Shown: positions 12,761 to 25,740, counted from the first letter of the stretch. The stretch: DNA of 64,000 nucleotides from Sipunculus nudus (GCA_026874595.1 CM049309.1:73208426-73272425), one strand, 5' to 3'. The notes: generated from the sequence alone by a model not told the origin. Made by a program: numbers and translations.

Positions 12761-14754
12761 ATATAAATTATTCCGTGAAGTCCTTACCACAGAAACACAC
12801 AATGTTTATTATTCGCCTTGAAACAATTCTTACTCAACATGTCTTAACGCACTACAATATCCCCTCTTAACCAACGCCGTTGATGCATTATAATGCATAA
12901 GAAGCCCCATGCAGTGCATAGTGGGGGAAAGGATTTCTTTGCCAACAATCCCTGACCAACAGAGTTGTATATTTTATAAGTTCGATTCAGTGCAATGCGC
13001 AAAAGCCACTGAACTGACGTCATTTTGCCTGAATTCCTCGCACATAAAAGGTGAAAAGATATGTTTGGTCCCCCTTTACTGAGATATAACTGGGATAGCT
13101 TGTGAACATAAGGAAATTCCTGACCTTCATGGTCAACTTTTAGTGAAAAAAGGTCAAATCGGGTAAATATTTATTTCCTTCATAAAGGAATCCAATAACA
13201 ACAATCTTTAATGTGAAATGTGTATAAGATCAGGAATTACCAGAGATATAAAAATGGAAATAACGGTAAAATATAATACGATCATTAGGAAAAACGCCAT
13301 ACACTGGGTAATGTCATTATGTGCGCTCGTCTCTTTCGCTTCTTTATATATCCATGCCAGCAAACAATTCTGAAAGAAAACTACACAAAAAAAAGGGAGA
13401 GGAACTGCATGCATGGTGCAAAAGATCTCCGCTGGTTATCTAAGATAAAATATAATTTAGCTTAAAAGGAATCATGATGGGAAATAAAGTAGATTAAATA
13501 TGAGAACAATTAATTTTGTTTCATTTCTGACCAGTCAAAGATAACAGTTGAAGTCTGTTGCAATAACACTTCTTAATATAAGCCCGATGGCAGGCCTTCA
13601 TACAATAGTTACAATAGTGACGTCAAAATGGTTACCATGATGACACACAATGAGAGCTTTACAAGCCCCTATTGTACCTTTTTCCTGTACCACAACAATA
13701 TATACCTACGGCAATATAAATGTCTACGCTAGGTTTATACAGGTAGGCACCCGACTAAGGACCCCTTCACCCAGATGGGAAAATATATGATCAGTACGGG
13801 TGCAGATAGGTCGGACAAACAGGGTTTCTGTGTATACAAGCCTTGGTGGGCTGTAAGGAGGTTGCGTAAAACATCAGTTATATTGGCATAGTAGGCTACG
13901 TTGGATAAACAAGAACACTTGGTCGAAAGAACTATATCATTACCTTCACTTAGAAAGTCACGAACAGTGGAGACTGTGAACTAAGTTTCTATATTATATG
14001 TATAAGCAATAATGAAGTGTATCTTAAGAGCACTCAGAGAGCGCATGCCTCCGCCAGCCCCAAATTGAATTCATTTTCAGCAAAAAAAATCAACCAACTA
14101 CCCTTGTCCAACGCGTAGTGCCATTTATGTCGGTTAAACTCCGTTATAGGTGACAGTTCAAGGAGACAAAAAAAGTGGAATCACTCATAAATTAAAAAAA
14201 CATGATAAATGGTTTTACCTGTTACAAATCACATTTCTCCCTTTTCTTATATAATTTTAGTTAGCTGATACGCGGAGAGAGAGACAAACTGAAGTATTAA
14301 AGACGTTTTAACATGAACTCTGTATATTTGATATGGGCGAGGTAATAATTAAATAGAACTTACGTATGATAATATATTATGTTTATCAGGTCTTTTGGGT
14401 GTATATATACATATTGCACGAACATTTCAAACAAAACAGAGTTGAAGATGTTTGCCAACAGTAATATATAATTATGTGCGATTATAAACTGTAGAGTGAA
14501 AGGCAAACGCGTACATTATCGACTGCGGTAAAACAGGTCAACAAGACGTTTATCGCGAAAACACGATGTAGCTCATACACACCTAGCCGTGAACATATAC
14601 ACGACTCTGTAGGCATTTATATTTCACTAGTATAAGCCTTTACCCGAACTGCCGCTGGTCGCAGACTCTCTAAGGTCAGAGGGCCGAAAAGGAGCTAATG
14701 CATGCCCTTCTTAAAACTGATGCCTATAATGCTAAGCACATTATAGAGTACAGG

Positions 14755-14879
<125 letters not shown>

Positions 14880-15480
14880 TTATATACTGATAGTGGACGA
14901 ATCATACATTACAAATTTACATCGACTACGTTGTTGCCTGAGAATGAAATATATGAAAGAATGCAAGATGTGTGTGTTTTTGCAGTGACCAGTTTTCTCA
15001 ACATAGCATGCAATTTACAAAATTATTAAATAAAAAAAAAAAGACCGGGTCCTGTCAAGGTAGTTTCACGACCTACATCAGTGTTCAATGAATCTCTGTA
15101 ATAGATTTTGGCATTTATTATATTATCAGCAAATAAATCAAACATGTCGGGCATAAGAGATTCCACAGTATCATGAGACGATGACTGTATTCTATACTAT
15201 ATAAAGGTATACCCAGTTCTCTTGAGCTAAATACAGGTGAATTAGTACACCAGACATGAATGACCACACCAAAAGTCAAAACAGTCCATAAAGCCAATCA
15301 GGAGTTATAGGATATTCCGAATCACGTAACAACACACGATTCAACTTATATGAAATGTGATTATCTGTATGTATGCATATATATATATATATAGACTCTT
15401 TACAACGTATCATTGTGTACACAAGTAAGCACGTGGAGAATAATCAGTTGTACACACACTGGCCATGTTGAAACTGTATA

Positions 15481-16262
15481 GGCCAGGGGCTACCAGGGTC
15501 CACCGTGCACCCCCACCACAACTAAAGAAAACTGGTATTTTTGGAAAGCATAGGATGCCTACATATAGAATTCAAATGGTAACAGTGAAAATATTGGGAC
15601 TCAATAGCAAAAACCAGCATGTTTATTTCGTACCGTATAAAATCATTTTTTTCTCCATTCGTAAAATCACATAAAGCACAGTGGCATTTATCATTCAGGA
15701 AATCATACAGTTTTCGGAGGAATTGTACTTATTACATACCAAATGAAAGCTTATAAAATCAGAAATCAGTGTAAGTTCATTTTAAACTGTATGTGTGATA
15801 TATGTAGTGTTGTTTTGACATAACTCAAATATATCCCTTGAAAAGAAAATGTTGATGAAACGTAATATTTGTTTTCTGTTTTCTATGTCGTTACAGTTAA
15901 AGAACCCAACATATAACATGTTTATACATACCAACAAAAAGAGCAAAATCTCAGCTTTCAGATGATATCAGTCTCTATAGAAATTGTCTCTATATATCCA
16001 AAATTTCTTATTAAAGTTGGAAGAATACGTACAATTGACCAATATGAAAGGGCCAGCCAAAGTTGATTTTGTAACTTTTAACTGCATCGCTTGTTAATAG
16101 CAGGCATTCATGGTAGACCAATCAGCCGTAGAGTGAAGAAAAAAGTGTGGGTGAATGCCACCTGAAATTTTGAATTTCAAGGTCATTTTCAAGGTCGTAC
16201 TGAAAAATGGGCCAGCCAAAGTCGATTTTATTTTCACTTTTGAGGACAATACTAGTTAATTA
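15481..16262 (+). repeat. Left long terminal inverted repeat
   Basis: Matches the reverse complement of 19412-20160 at high identity with small indels. The inner part contains a degenerate subrepeat built on GCAGGCAT(T/C)CATG and AAGTGTGGGTG. A further copy at about 16255-16330 matches 18950-19020 on the other side, so the ancestral arm may have been longer. Confidence 0.85.
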
Positions 16263-16754
16263 TCAGGCATCCATGCCAGATCAACCAACAAACATTGATG
16301 GAAAAAGTTTAGGTGGATTCCATCCTACATTTTAACCTTTAAGGTCATTTTAAGGTCTTTGATAAGGTCAAACTGAAGAAAATTGAACATGAACGGGTAT
16401 AGTGTTTCTCCATGAATGAAACCAAGGTATAATATTCAGTAACCTAGAGCTTTAGAGATATTTTGTGGCAATGCAACGTACCCAAGCCACGTAATAATAA
16501 TGATCTGAATTTCCTACATTGAAAAGTATGAAAAGTACAACGTAAAAGTGTGGTTTTTTTACAGTAACGTTTTTACTACTCTGGATCAAGACATTTAGAA
16601 GCTGTGTAAAGTGTTTCTCAATGTGTCTTTAACACACTTTAAATTGTAACAGAATTAACATGGCCTCATTTTTAATATGGAGAATAAAAGGTCCATGAAT
16701 AAAGGATATTTGCTTAAAATAATGTTTTTTTCGGAGCAAGTTGTGGGTATCAGA

Positions 16755-16880
16755 ACGGGGCCGATCAAGGATATAGGAAAAGGAGGGGTCCAAGTCAGGA
16801 GAACTAATGTTAAAACCTGAAAAAAAAGTACCAAAGCCTGTGAAAGGGGTCCAGGCCGCAATAATTGGTCCAAACCTTTT
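16755..16880. repeat. GCGGATCC-family repeat nested in the long-TIR transposon
   Basis: Contains AGGATATAGGAAAAGGAGGGG, AAAGGGGTCCAGGCCGCAA and a CTTTTTAAAAAGGTTGCGAC block, matching parts of the repeats at 27720-27842 and 62164-62360. It lies inside the transposon at 15481-20160, so it arrived later or was carried as cargo. Ends are degraded. Confidence 0.4.
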
Positions 16881-17367
16881 TAAAAAGGTTGCGACAGTCA
16901 TACAATATTTATGATTTATTAGACCATTATTTTTTTAGTTCAAATTTGATCATTCGGAGGCATTTATCGCCAACACAAGCTGTTAAGGCACCCACACGAA
17001 TATTGTTACTGGTCCATGGATCAGTTCATGCTTAACATAAGGGAATTGACACAATATAAGCAGAGAAGATGATGAGACGGAGACACAATATATGCCACCA
17101 TGCTTGCACCAGGCACTCGAGGAAACCAATTTTTCAGGGTTCACTACACTGTCATTGGACGCCAGAATAATTTGGGAAATAATAATTGCCCTGTTTAAAT
17201 CCAAGATCGGAGCCAATATATCCATTATATATGGTAAAAGCAGACTCTTTAATTATCTTTTAATGGTGACCTGTACACGGTTTTAGTAGATGCTCTTATA
17301 AGGTACAGTGTTAATTTTCCTATTATTTATTTGTTGAAAGATGTTTAAATAACTATAGGTATGAAGG

Positions 17368-17730
17368 ATGCATAATTTATGGATGATTTTCAGAAACCAT
17401 GCACTATGTTGTTTATTTTGGTATCTTGTCTTTATTTTCTCAATATCCAAATGTATTAAAGGCACTTGGGTTACGTTGAAGGGTAGTTTAATACATGTTG
17501 TGTGGGGTACAGGGGACCCGCTTACATCCCTGTTTAATATGTATTATACATTTATTTACTTATTTAACATTTTAAAAGAAATTTGCGGTACAGAAAATCA
17601 CCTCCATTTTCGTAATGCAACTTTTGTTTCGTTACCAATGCATATCATTAGCAGGCATCTTGAAAAAAAGTGTGCCAGTCAGATCCGCACATTAATTGCT
17701 CAAGATATATTGTTAAATAAAGTGAAGTGA
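17368..17730 (+). CDS. Open frame inside the long-TIR transposon, unknown
   Basis: A 120-residue open frame. The N-terminal half is hydrophobic and rich in Phe, Leu, Ile and Tyr (possible membrane segments or chance AT-rich reading). The C-terminal half is more protein-like, with HIISRHLEKKCASQIRTL near the end. No family is recognised and there is no codon evidence either way. It could be a fragment of the element's original protein or a chance frame. Confidence 0.2.
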   Translation: MHNLWMIFRNHALCCLFWYLVFIFSISKCIKGTWVTLKGSLIHVVWGTGDPLTSLFNMYYTFIYLFNILKEICGTENHLHFRNATFVSLPMHIISRHLEKKCASQIRTLIAQDILLNKVK

Positions 17731-17929
17731 TTTTTACCATAATTGACGCTTGATGTCAGTGTGTTGGCCTTTATAATCATACTGATGAAACTGTATGTGT
17801 TAAAAGATACGTACTTAGTCAGAATCATCTACCACTGTGAGTGGATTTAGAGCTGTACTTGTAGAATTGATAAGCTGATCTACATTAATTTCCGAAATTT
17901 CTAATGGATGGCTTTAATGTAATTATAAG

Positions 17930-18190
17930 CAGGTGACAACCAACACTTTGCAATCACAATTTTGGTAAATCTGTAAAATTACTTGGGGTATCTTTTGATA
18001 ATGACTTCAATTGAGATACACACAGCACAAATGTGTTCAAAGCAAGTACACAGTCTAAATGTGCTTTAGCTTATTAGTATTTAATCTGTTGGACCAGGAT
18101 ATTCGTATTCGTATCTACAGAGCCTTTGTCTCCTGTATACCGCTTTTAAGAGTGCCCTTTATCTCATATAACACTTTAATGGTTATAAAA
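17930..18190 (+). pseudogene. Non-LTR reverse transcriptase C-terminal fragment
   Basis: The plus strand reads KLLGVSFDNDFN, then a stop where the family has Trp, then DTHSTNVFKAS. After a frame change it reads LLDQDIRIRIYRAFVSCI. This order (KxLGVxxDxxxxWxxH followed by a DxxxRxxIYxxFV segment) is typical of the region after the RT palm in jockey/CR1-type LINEs. It is a short, decayed LINE remnant inside the long-TIR transposon. Confidence 0.55.
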
Positions 18191-19411
18191 ACTTAGGGAA
18201 GAGTCCAAGTAACTTTCTCAATGCCATTTTCAAGGTCAATCGAAAAAAAATAGGAATGGTAACAAAGCATCTATTTTGTTGAACTTCAAGTAGAACACCA
18301 CATTTAATATTGTCCTTTAAAACTTCACAGTATACATTACGGTGTTCTTCCAAGTTACACATCCCAGATGAATGCTGCACAATACGGCTGAACGATAGGT
18401 CACACATTTAGCTGAAAAAAAGTTACATCTGTTGGTTGCAGAAAAAAAAACACTTAAACATAATGTAGGAGGCAGCATATATATACCGTATATGACTATA
18501 AAACTTCTGTTTGTGACTAATTAAAACGGAACATCAATATTGCTTTCAAAGGATTTAATTGATTAAATCAACTGATAGGTCCTAGCCTTTCATGTAAGTG
18601 GTTATAATGTACCTTACATGGCCTATGTGTCATTATATGAACATATAAATTATGGAGAAAAAAAAACCTTTCAACTGGCACGGACTTTTGTCCTAACCTA
18701 AAATTTATTCTACAGGTATTTGAACAGCTAAAGATAAGAATTCAAGAATTAAAATGACATAAAATAATAGACTATTAAAAAATTTATGTCCGAGTTAAGA
18801 ATCTGTACAACACCTCTAGATCTGTCATGAAAGCTATAAATAAGTGCACCAAAGTTTGCATCTCACGATTAAAACAGCATATGTGAGGATTATCTAACTC
18901 AAATAAAAACAAAATCAACACAACACAAAAACACAAAAAAAACACACCTACACTTTTTCCATCACTGTTTGTTGGTTGATTTGGCATTGATGCCTGATAA
19001 TTAACAAGCAATTTAAAATTTGGAAATACTTTAAAATGAGAGAAGCACAAGTAATATTAGGTTGTCATGAAAACTTTAGTGATCATGACCTCAGGATTAT
19101 TAATAAATACTTAATAATAGGTAAAATGTGCATCAGTAAACATAAATATGGGAATCGTGTTAGTCTAAAATACTTATGGGAATACGAATTACGAATCAGA
19201 GAACCATGCATGCATGAGCAGATGTTCATATGATGTTGACTTCCATGTTAGTTAGAAAGGAGATATATATTCTATATGTGAAAACGTTATAAGGTAATAT
19301 CATTTAGGTGAACTTGTTAGTAACGCTGGAAAGAAAATACTTTGTGCTTATATATCATTTATGATGTATCATGTATCTTAAATAATAAATGGAGAAAACA
19401 AAATGAAAATA

Positions 19412-20160
19412 AAAAAAAAACAAGTAATGACCCAAAATTGAAAAATCGACCTTGGCTGTCCCATTTTTCAGTTTGACCTTGAAAATGACCTTGAAATTCA
19501 AAATTTCCGGTGGTATCCACCCACACTTTTTTTCTTCACTGTATGGCTGAGTGATCTGGCACGGATGCCTGCTATTAACAAGCAATGCCGTTAAAAATTA
19601 CAAAATCAACTTTGGCTGACCCACTAATATTGGTCAATGGTATGTATTCTTCCAACTTTAATATCTTAGAAATTTTGGATATATAGAGACAATATCTATG
19701 GAGACTGATATCATCTGAAAGCTGAGATTTTGCTCTTTTTGTTGGTATACGACATAGAAAACAGAAAACAAATATTACGTTTCATCAACATTTTCTTTTT
19801 CAAGGGATATATTTGAGTTATGTTAAAACAACACTACATATATCACACATACAGTTTAAAATGAACTTACACTGATTTCTGATTTTATAAGCTTTCATTT
19901 GGTATATAATAAGTAAAATTACTCCGAAAACCGTGTAATTTCCTGAATGATAAATGCCACTGTGCTTTATGTGATTTTACGAATGGAGAAAAAAATGATT
20001 TTATACGGTACGCAATAAACATGCTGGTTATTGCTATTGAGTCCCAATATTTTCACTGTTACCATTTGAATTCTATATATAGGCATCCTAAGCTTTCAAA
20101 AAATACCAATTTTGTTGAGTTGTGGTGGGGGTGCACGGTGGACCCTGGTAGCCCATGGCC
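19412..20160 (-). repeat. Right long terminal inverted repeat
   Basis: Reverse complement of 15481-16262. Compared with the left arm, about 390 bp of unrelated sequence (19025-19410) separates the last subrepeat block at 18950-19020 from the main arm. This indicates an insertion here or a deletion in the left arm. Confidence 0.85.
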
Positions 20161-20697
20161 TAGTATGTTTGACAATTATGAAATGTTACACAAGCCTCAG
20201 CCTTGCTGTCAATGCAGTTCATTATCTATTGAAAATTTTTTGCAAGCCCTAGAGATTTCCGTGTTTCCTAAATTTGGTTGCAGGCATATCGATAATAAAT
20301 TCACATATACTTCACACACACACACACACACTGAAAACAGCAGGTTTTTTATATTTTGTCAAGCAGTATTGGCTTTTTTATGGTATTTTAAATTTGTATA
20401 TTCAGGGCTAACAGTATAATATTAAATGCAAGAGACCAAACATATATGTGAAGTTAAAATATTAAATTAGTGTTGCTGAGCTATATTTGTGTTAATTGTC
20501 GGCAAACTTTATGTACTTCAATGAAATACCAAAGATCCGGCCGCCTATATACCCCTATGTATGTATGCATGCATAAGTATATGTAGCATTAGTCACACGT
20601 ATCTCTCTGTGCACTGAGAACTTTAGAACCTAATGCCCTTTATGACCTTCGGGATTTAAACAGAGTTAGAGCAGTTATTAGTTTTGAAAATAGTTCA

Positions 20698-21060
20698 GGA
20701 TCAGTTGCAATTCCGTTGGAATTTAATGAAGAAAACTGGCAACATACATCATTTTAAAGCTTATAACCACAACAATCTGAAAATCCATGTTGCCCTCTTT
20801 AAAATGATGTATGTTGCCAGGTATTTTCATAAAAAAATTCCCACGGAATGACAACTGCCCCTGGTTAAATTTAATATATATTTAAAGCTATGACCTTGAC
20901 CTTGTTTGGTGACCTTGAAACTACAGGGAAAAAATGACAACATGGATGTTCGGATTGCTGAGGTTATAATTGTTAAAATGACGTATGTTGCCAGCTTTCT
21001 TCATTTTAATCCGACGGGAGTCTAAAACTTGACAACTGACCCTGAACTTAAGGTACTTTT
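20698..21060. repeat. Imperfect hairpin repeat, three related copies
   Basis: A block containing GGCAACATACATCATTTTAAA at about 20739 is followed by its inverted counterpart TTTAAAATGATGTATGTTGCC at about 20797, with GCAATTCCGTTGGAATTT and AAATTCCCACGGAATGACAA as the outer arms. A third copy, TAAAATGACGTATGTTGCC, lies at about 20973. A related fragment (CATACATCATTTTAAAG) occurs near 29206. This is probably a foldback or MITE family. Confidence 0.65.
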
Positions 21061-22659
21061 CGGTTATTATAAAGACTATCCTGACTAATATGAAGGCATG
21101 CTGCAATGAGATTAAGGTAAAAACTTATCTCGGCAAAGCGAACATTTTTTTTAACCTTCCTGATTTATAATATAGAGGAAGAACAGTTATAAATTATGAT
21201 AAGATCGTTGCACTCATGTCAAGTTCATCACAGTATGTAATTTTCCACTCGTTTCCCTCCATCACATTGCTGTCTGAACTACACACACGTTTAAAAACTG
21301 AGATAACGTTATCATGACTTCGATGTGAATAAGTGGGACTGAAAGTGAAGTGGTCATAAATGAACCAATACCTTATCGTTTTCCATTTTGGCCAAACATG
21401 CATATTATTTATAATGGGTATAAAATACTTTTATCTGTAATTAGGTAAAGTATATGCTTCATCTGCAGAATCGTAAATAACCTCCGAAGTATCCTTATAA
21501 TATACAGTGGTGAGAAAATGTGCCAACAGTCCCTTGTCATTTATTTATATCAAAGAAATTATCAGCCCTTATCTTACCGCTTACACCTGTTATTTTATAT
21601 CTTCCAGAATTCGGAGGTATATGGTTTTACCTTTGGTTAGCCTATTTTTTTTTGGGGGGGGGGGGGGGGGGTAATTCGATAACAATAATAATAATAATAA
21701 TAATAAATACTAATAACAATAATTACTAGAAACTTCTGGTATCAACGATGACATACTGGCCGTAGTATCGCTAGACTGGGCAAACCCTAAAATAGGCCGC
21801 CTTATTCTGAAGAATATAAGGACACACTAAGGCAAGCCAACCGTCAAAGTCACATTTACCTTGAAAAATAAGACCAAGGTCACTAGTATTAACCGGCGCG
21901 AAAACATAAAAGTTGTAGGTGGCGCCACCAGTCTTCCATACAAGACCGAGCTATTCAAGATGTTCGGTCAACCTGGTTTTTGTTACCAATTCATGTAACC
22001 TGCCTTGAGATATTCAAGATTTTGTTTCATCAAATTGACCTATTTAAGTCACTCTCGTAGTTATATAGGGCAATGACCCCTGTTTATATACAGGCTTCGT
22101 ATATAATGAAGAATGAGCTCGATCCTTGCATCCATTAAGACGAAAGACTTTGAACACTGGCTACTCCCTGTGACCTTGACCCTAAAGCAACATGTCATAT
22201 CTGGTTAGAAACTTGTTGGCACCGCTTCCTAACTTTGCACCTGGATAAAATGTTTCATTTTCTTATTTGAGCAAGAAAACAAGGAAGGTGTCGTAGTTAA
22301 GGGTTTGTTAGCTAGATTATGTTTGGTTATGTGACCAAAGGAGGGACATTTATTTATATCAGACAGGACACCACTAGAATGCATGCTGTAGGCCTATAGA
22401 GACGGATACTGCATGTACCATGAGGTCAGAACGTGCTCGGGAATCTTCACTCAGATACACCACTCATAATTTCCTCTCCGTTTGTAAACCCAACTGTGAT
22501 GACAGTTACCTTGAACGAATTTCCTCTTTCAGGGTGACATTTTAAGACGGATTTGAATGGTGTATATCACATATGTCGAGTCAATGCATAACCAGCTCTT
22601 ACTTTCATACTTATATACGCAACCGTTTTACAACATTCACTTTTGGTAACATAGGGTAA

Positions 22660-22755
22660 AAAATATATATGGCCTCTTCCAGTGTTGGTTTTATTTCATA
22701 ATGTGGCTCATTAAGGTTTCGGTACCAGTGTGTTATAAAGGCGGAATTACCAAAA
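22660..22755 (+). repeat. Direct repeat, copy A
   Basis: Shares with 23258-23350 the blocks ATATATGGCCTCTTCCAG (ATATACGGCCTTTTCCAG in copy B), AATGTGGCTCATTAAG and GGTACCAGTGTGTTATAAAG. The copies are offset by about 596 bp. No terminal features of an LTR (TG...CA plus primer site) can be seen. Confidence 0.8.
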
Positions 22756-23257
22756 ATACATATACACAAAGGGCATTTATTTAAAATGGTTGTAACAAGC
22801 GACAGCAGTCATGAAACAGCTATGACTTGCACATTATCCTCACGTATACATATATATGTAGCTTTTTATCACTTGTATGTACACACGAAACATGTTAATA
22901 ACTGCAGAGGCAAACTTGAACGTCAACAAGAGGTCTCCTGTAGCGACTTTAAGTGATATTCGTGTCACTAAATTAATGACACCATCCTTTATTGACCCAA
23001 TTTACCGAGCGAACAATAGATAAAATACTATAACGACTAAAATGTAAATATAATTTGCAGAATCATCTGTTTAAAGATTAATTACAATGTAAGTTAATGT
23101 TTAATTAAGAATGCTTCCTATTTAGTATGAACTCCAAATGTTTGAATTAATGTAACGATACTGCAACAAGCATCTATAGATAAACCTATGTATGTGTAAT
23201 GTCGTCTTTGCGTTATTTCTTTACAGTAAAGAGAGTAATATTTTATATGGTAACAAA

Positions 23258-23350
23258 TATATACGGCCTTTTCCAGGGTTTGTTTTATTTCGAAATGTGG
23301 CTCATTAAGAATTTGGTACCAGTGTGTTATAAAGGCAGATTTACCTAAGA
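23258..23350 (+). repeat. Direct repeat, copy B
   Basis: Second copy of the block at 22660-22755. Sequence outside the approximately 95 bp does not match. Confidence 0.8.
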
Positions 23351-24740
23351 CAATTACACAAAAACCGAAAACATTTCACGCCTTACAGGATGTGCTTCAT
23401 ATAATGTACATCTAACTTTTTATCTATAATTTTGTCACATAATTAAATATTACCACATTTACCGTCCATGTTTTATACAATATTCGTATCGCCTCCCTCT
23501 TGATCCATAAAATGTCGTAAATACAAGGCTGGTTTTATTACAGCGACAGTTTTACCAACCTGGTTATTGGAATGTCGACCTACCACGCACGCCGGATTGG
23601 GTGTCCTGCATGGGCTAGGTAAAACCATGGGATAATATATCGACATCACTTGCACTTAATATTATGGGTTTAGAATATTTTATTATGGCTTTAGAATATT
23701 TTATTATGGCTTAAGAATATTTGATACCTGAGTAAATAAAATAGATTACGTAAATTTCTACCAAAACATTAAAAAACCCTTATCCCTAACTCCTGCAAAA
23801 GAAAGGAAATCTGCCCCCCCCCCATATATTATACAGAGGAAAAGCATATAGAAAACACATCTGTGACTAAGATCCAATAAAATCCATGCTGGTTTGGTCA
23901 TTTATATGGTCTTGGTGTTTTGGTTATGTTTAACTGTGATTAACAGGTACCATACACACCTATATTTACACAGAATTTACATAAAATATCATCATGATGT
24001 AAATTCACTTCTACGGTCGAGGTTAACAACACCGTATTTACAGACATACAGTTACTTATTTGTATATACAGAATGTCTGTACGTGCACTGGTCGTTACTG
24101 TCAGGGCGTGCCGTTTGGATAGCACCGGCATCACCAGCACCACCGCGCCTACCTTTAATCTCAATTGTGAATTTTCCACAGTTAATACGGGCTAGATCTG
24201 TTATATCACAGTCTGAATACTTCCATGAGAACTGCTGTCATTAATTTAGACTCACCTGAGAACGATGTACGCCTGGTATATATCCGTGAAAACATGAACG
24301 CAGTCACAAGCGCTGTGCTTACATACGGGTCCCGCCGTTGCTCAGGCATGCATACATAATTTATGAATACGGATCTCAATAGTATCCTTAACAGCGGGCC
24401 CAGTGAGTACCGCTCCCGATCAAATCCGTTATTTGAAAGGAGCTTTTCATTCAATATAGCATTGACGACCCCTGTCAGAGAACTCTGTCACCCAGAACGA
24501 TATGCATTAGCAATATTAAGCCATTGTTAACAGCTGATTATTACGTGAATATATGGGTCTGTCTATAGCCTGGCGTTAGATTTAGTACGGCCACATACAC
24601 TCTGGTGCATGAAAGTACGCATTAGTTGTTGGTAAGTGGACACTCCTATGAAGTCCTCAATGTGTTAAATGACCTTGCTTGACACCAGTGCGACACTACA
24701 CAGATATTACTTGACCGGTTCCGGTGGGCTTGAGTCATTT

Positions 24741-25010
24741 AGTTAGGCCAAGAAAAAGGTATGGTTTTCAGAAACCAGTGCGGTTGGGCGATATTTTATT
24801 TTTACCTTTTTGTATATTTCGATAAAAATGTCATATGATCAGGGAAAAGCATGAAAATAACAGAATTTATTTGCTAAACAGGTAAAAGCAATAAATATCA
24901 AAGGAAATCTTATCAAAATTGTATTTTATCTTCTTGAAATTAAAAAAAAAATCAAAATAATTTTTTTTATGCGGGGTTAAAATTGACACGGGCGGTGCCT
25001 GAGTACCATA
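24741..25010 (-). repeat. Dispersed 270-bp repeat, inverted copy at 60890-61165
   Basis: Read on the plus strand it shares with the reverse complement of 60890-61165 the blocks TTAGGCCAA, GGGCGATATTT, GATAAAAATGTCATATGATCA, GCTAAACAGGTAAAAGCA, AAAGGAAATCTTATCAAAAT and TTTTATCTTCTTGAAA. No coding potential. It belongs to a dispersed family; the other copy sits within the insertion at 60342-61706. Confidence 0.8.
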
Positions 25011-25599
25011 CCTTTTAATTTTGTGGGCCTTTTATGAATCATGAGCAACATGTGACTACATGGTATTCCCCGGTGGTCCCCCTATGACTGAGTGGTCACC
25101 TTTAGATTGACTTCCTCTTTACTTAAGTGGACCAAGGGGTTATGACGTTCAGCGGATCTCTGACACTGAGAAATTTTATCAACTTAGATTGCCATCATTT
25201 TAGTATTTCTGCAAATGTGTCTGCGGCAATTTGAAGTATTTATCAAATGGATTTTCGTCAAATTTTCCATGATGATAGATAGACATGTCCACCCTGAAAA
25301 GTCTGAAAATAGTATAAGTAAAAATGCCTGAAAATTAATAATAACATTTGAAAGAGCTATCCAAGGTCAATAAGCATTCCAAATTTCAGAAATATTAATG
25401 CACTCACAACTGAGATATCTTAATTGAAGTATGAATTTCATAAATCAACAGACGAAATTTTAAATTATCCCAGTTGTGTTCGTAACAGTTATGATAAACC
25501 TGCTGGCCCGAATTCCATGTTTTACCAGGTAACAACATGCAATATGAAGTAATATTTTTTTAATGTGTTATATGATAGTATGATGGGATTTAAGTTAAT

Positions 25600-25626
25600 T
25601 AATAGTACTACTACTACTACTACTAC

Positions 25627-25663
<37 letters not shown>

Positions 25664-25740
25664 GTTTTATTACAGGCTCCTGGTCCATATACAAACAAGA
25701 AATAAGAAAAGAAAGAAGAAAAAAAAGTAGAAAGAAAATA
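25600..25740 (-). mobile_element. 5'-truncated LINE 3' tail
   Basis: On the minus strand the sequence GACCAGGAGCCTGTAATAAA, then ACGTT, runs into (ATT)n and then (AGT)n. A polyadenylation signal followed by a trinucleotide tail is how many CR1/L2-like LINEs end. Only the extreme 3' end is recognisable. Confidence 0.45.

Larger units (their letters stand above)
15481..20160. mobile_element. 4.68-kb DNA transposon with long terminal inverted repeats
   Basis: The left end GGCCAGGGGCTACCAGGGTC and the right end (inverted, GGCCATGGGCTACCAGGGTC) match in all but one of these bases, and the match continues for roughly 780 bp. Each end is abutted by TA (15479-15480 and 20161-20162), consistent with a TA target duplication as in Tc1/mariner-type and some other cut-and-paste elements. 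No transposase is recognisable between the arms. The interior holds a nested GCGGATCC-type repeat, an RT fragment (17930-18190) and open frames of unknown origin, so this copy is non-autonomous or badly decayed. Superfamily not assigned. Confidence 0.85.
20163..24740. other. Non-coding stretch with dispersed repeats
   Basis: No exon is supported. The stretch holds a hairpin repeat (20698-21060), sequence rich in TGACCTTGACC (about 20880-22200) of the kind common in molluscan non-coding DNA, poly-G plus AAT runs (21653-21712), and a pair of direct repeats (22660-22755 and 23258-23350). Confidence 0.45.

Noticed and set aside
22660-23350. Direct repeats as LTRs of a small retrotransposon
   Set aside because: About 95 bp is too short, there are no TG...CA ends or primer-binding site, and nothing is encoded in the 500 bp between.
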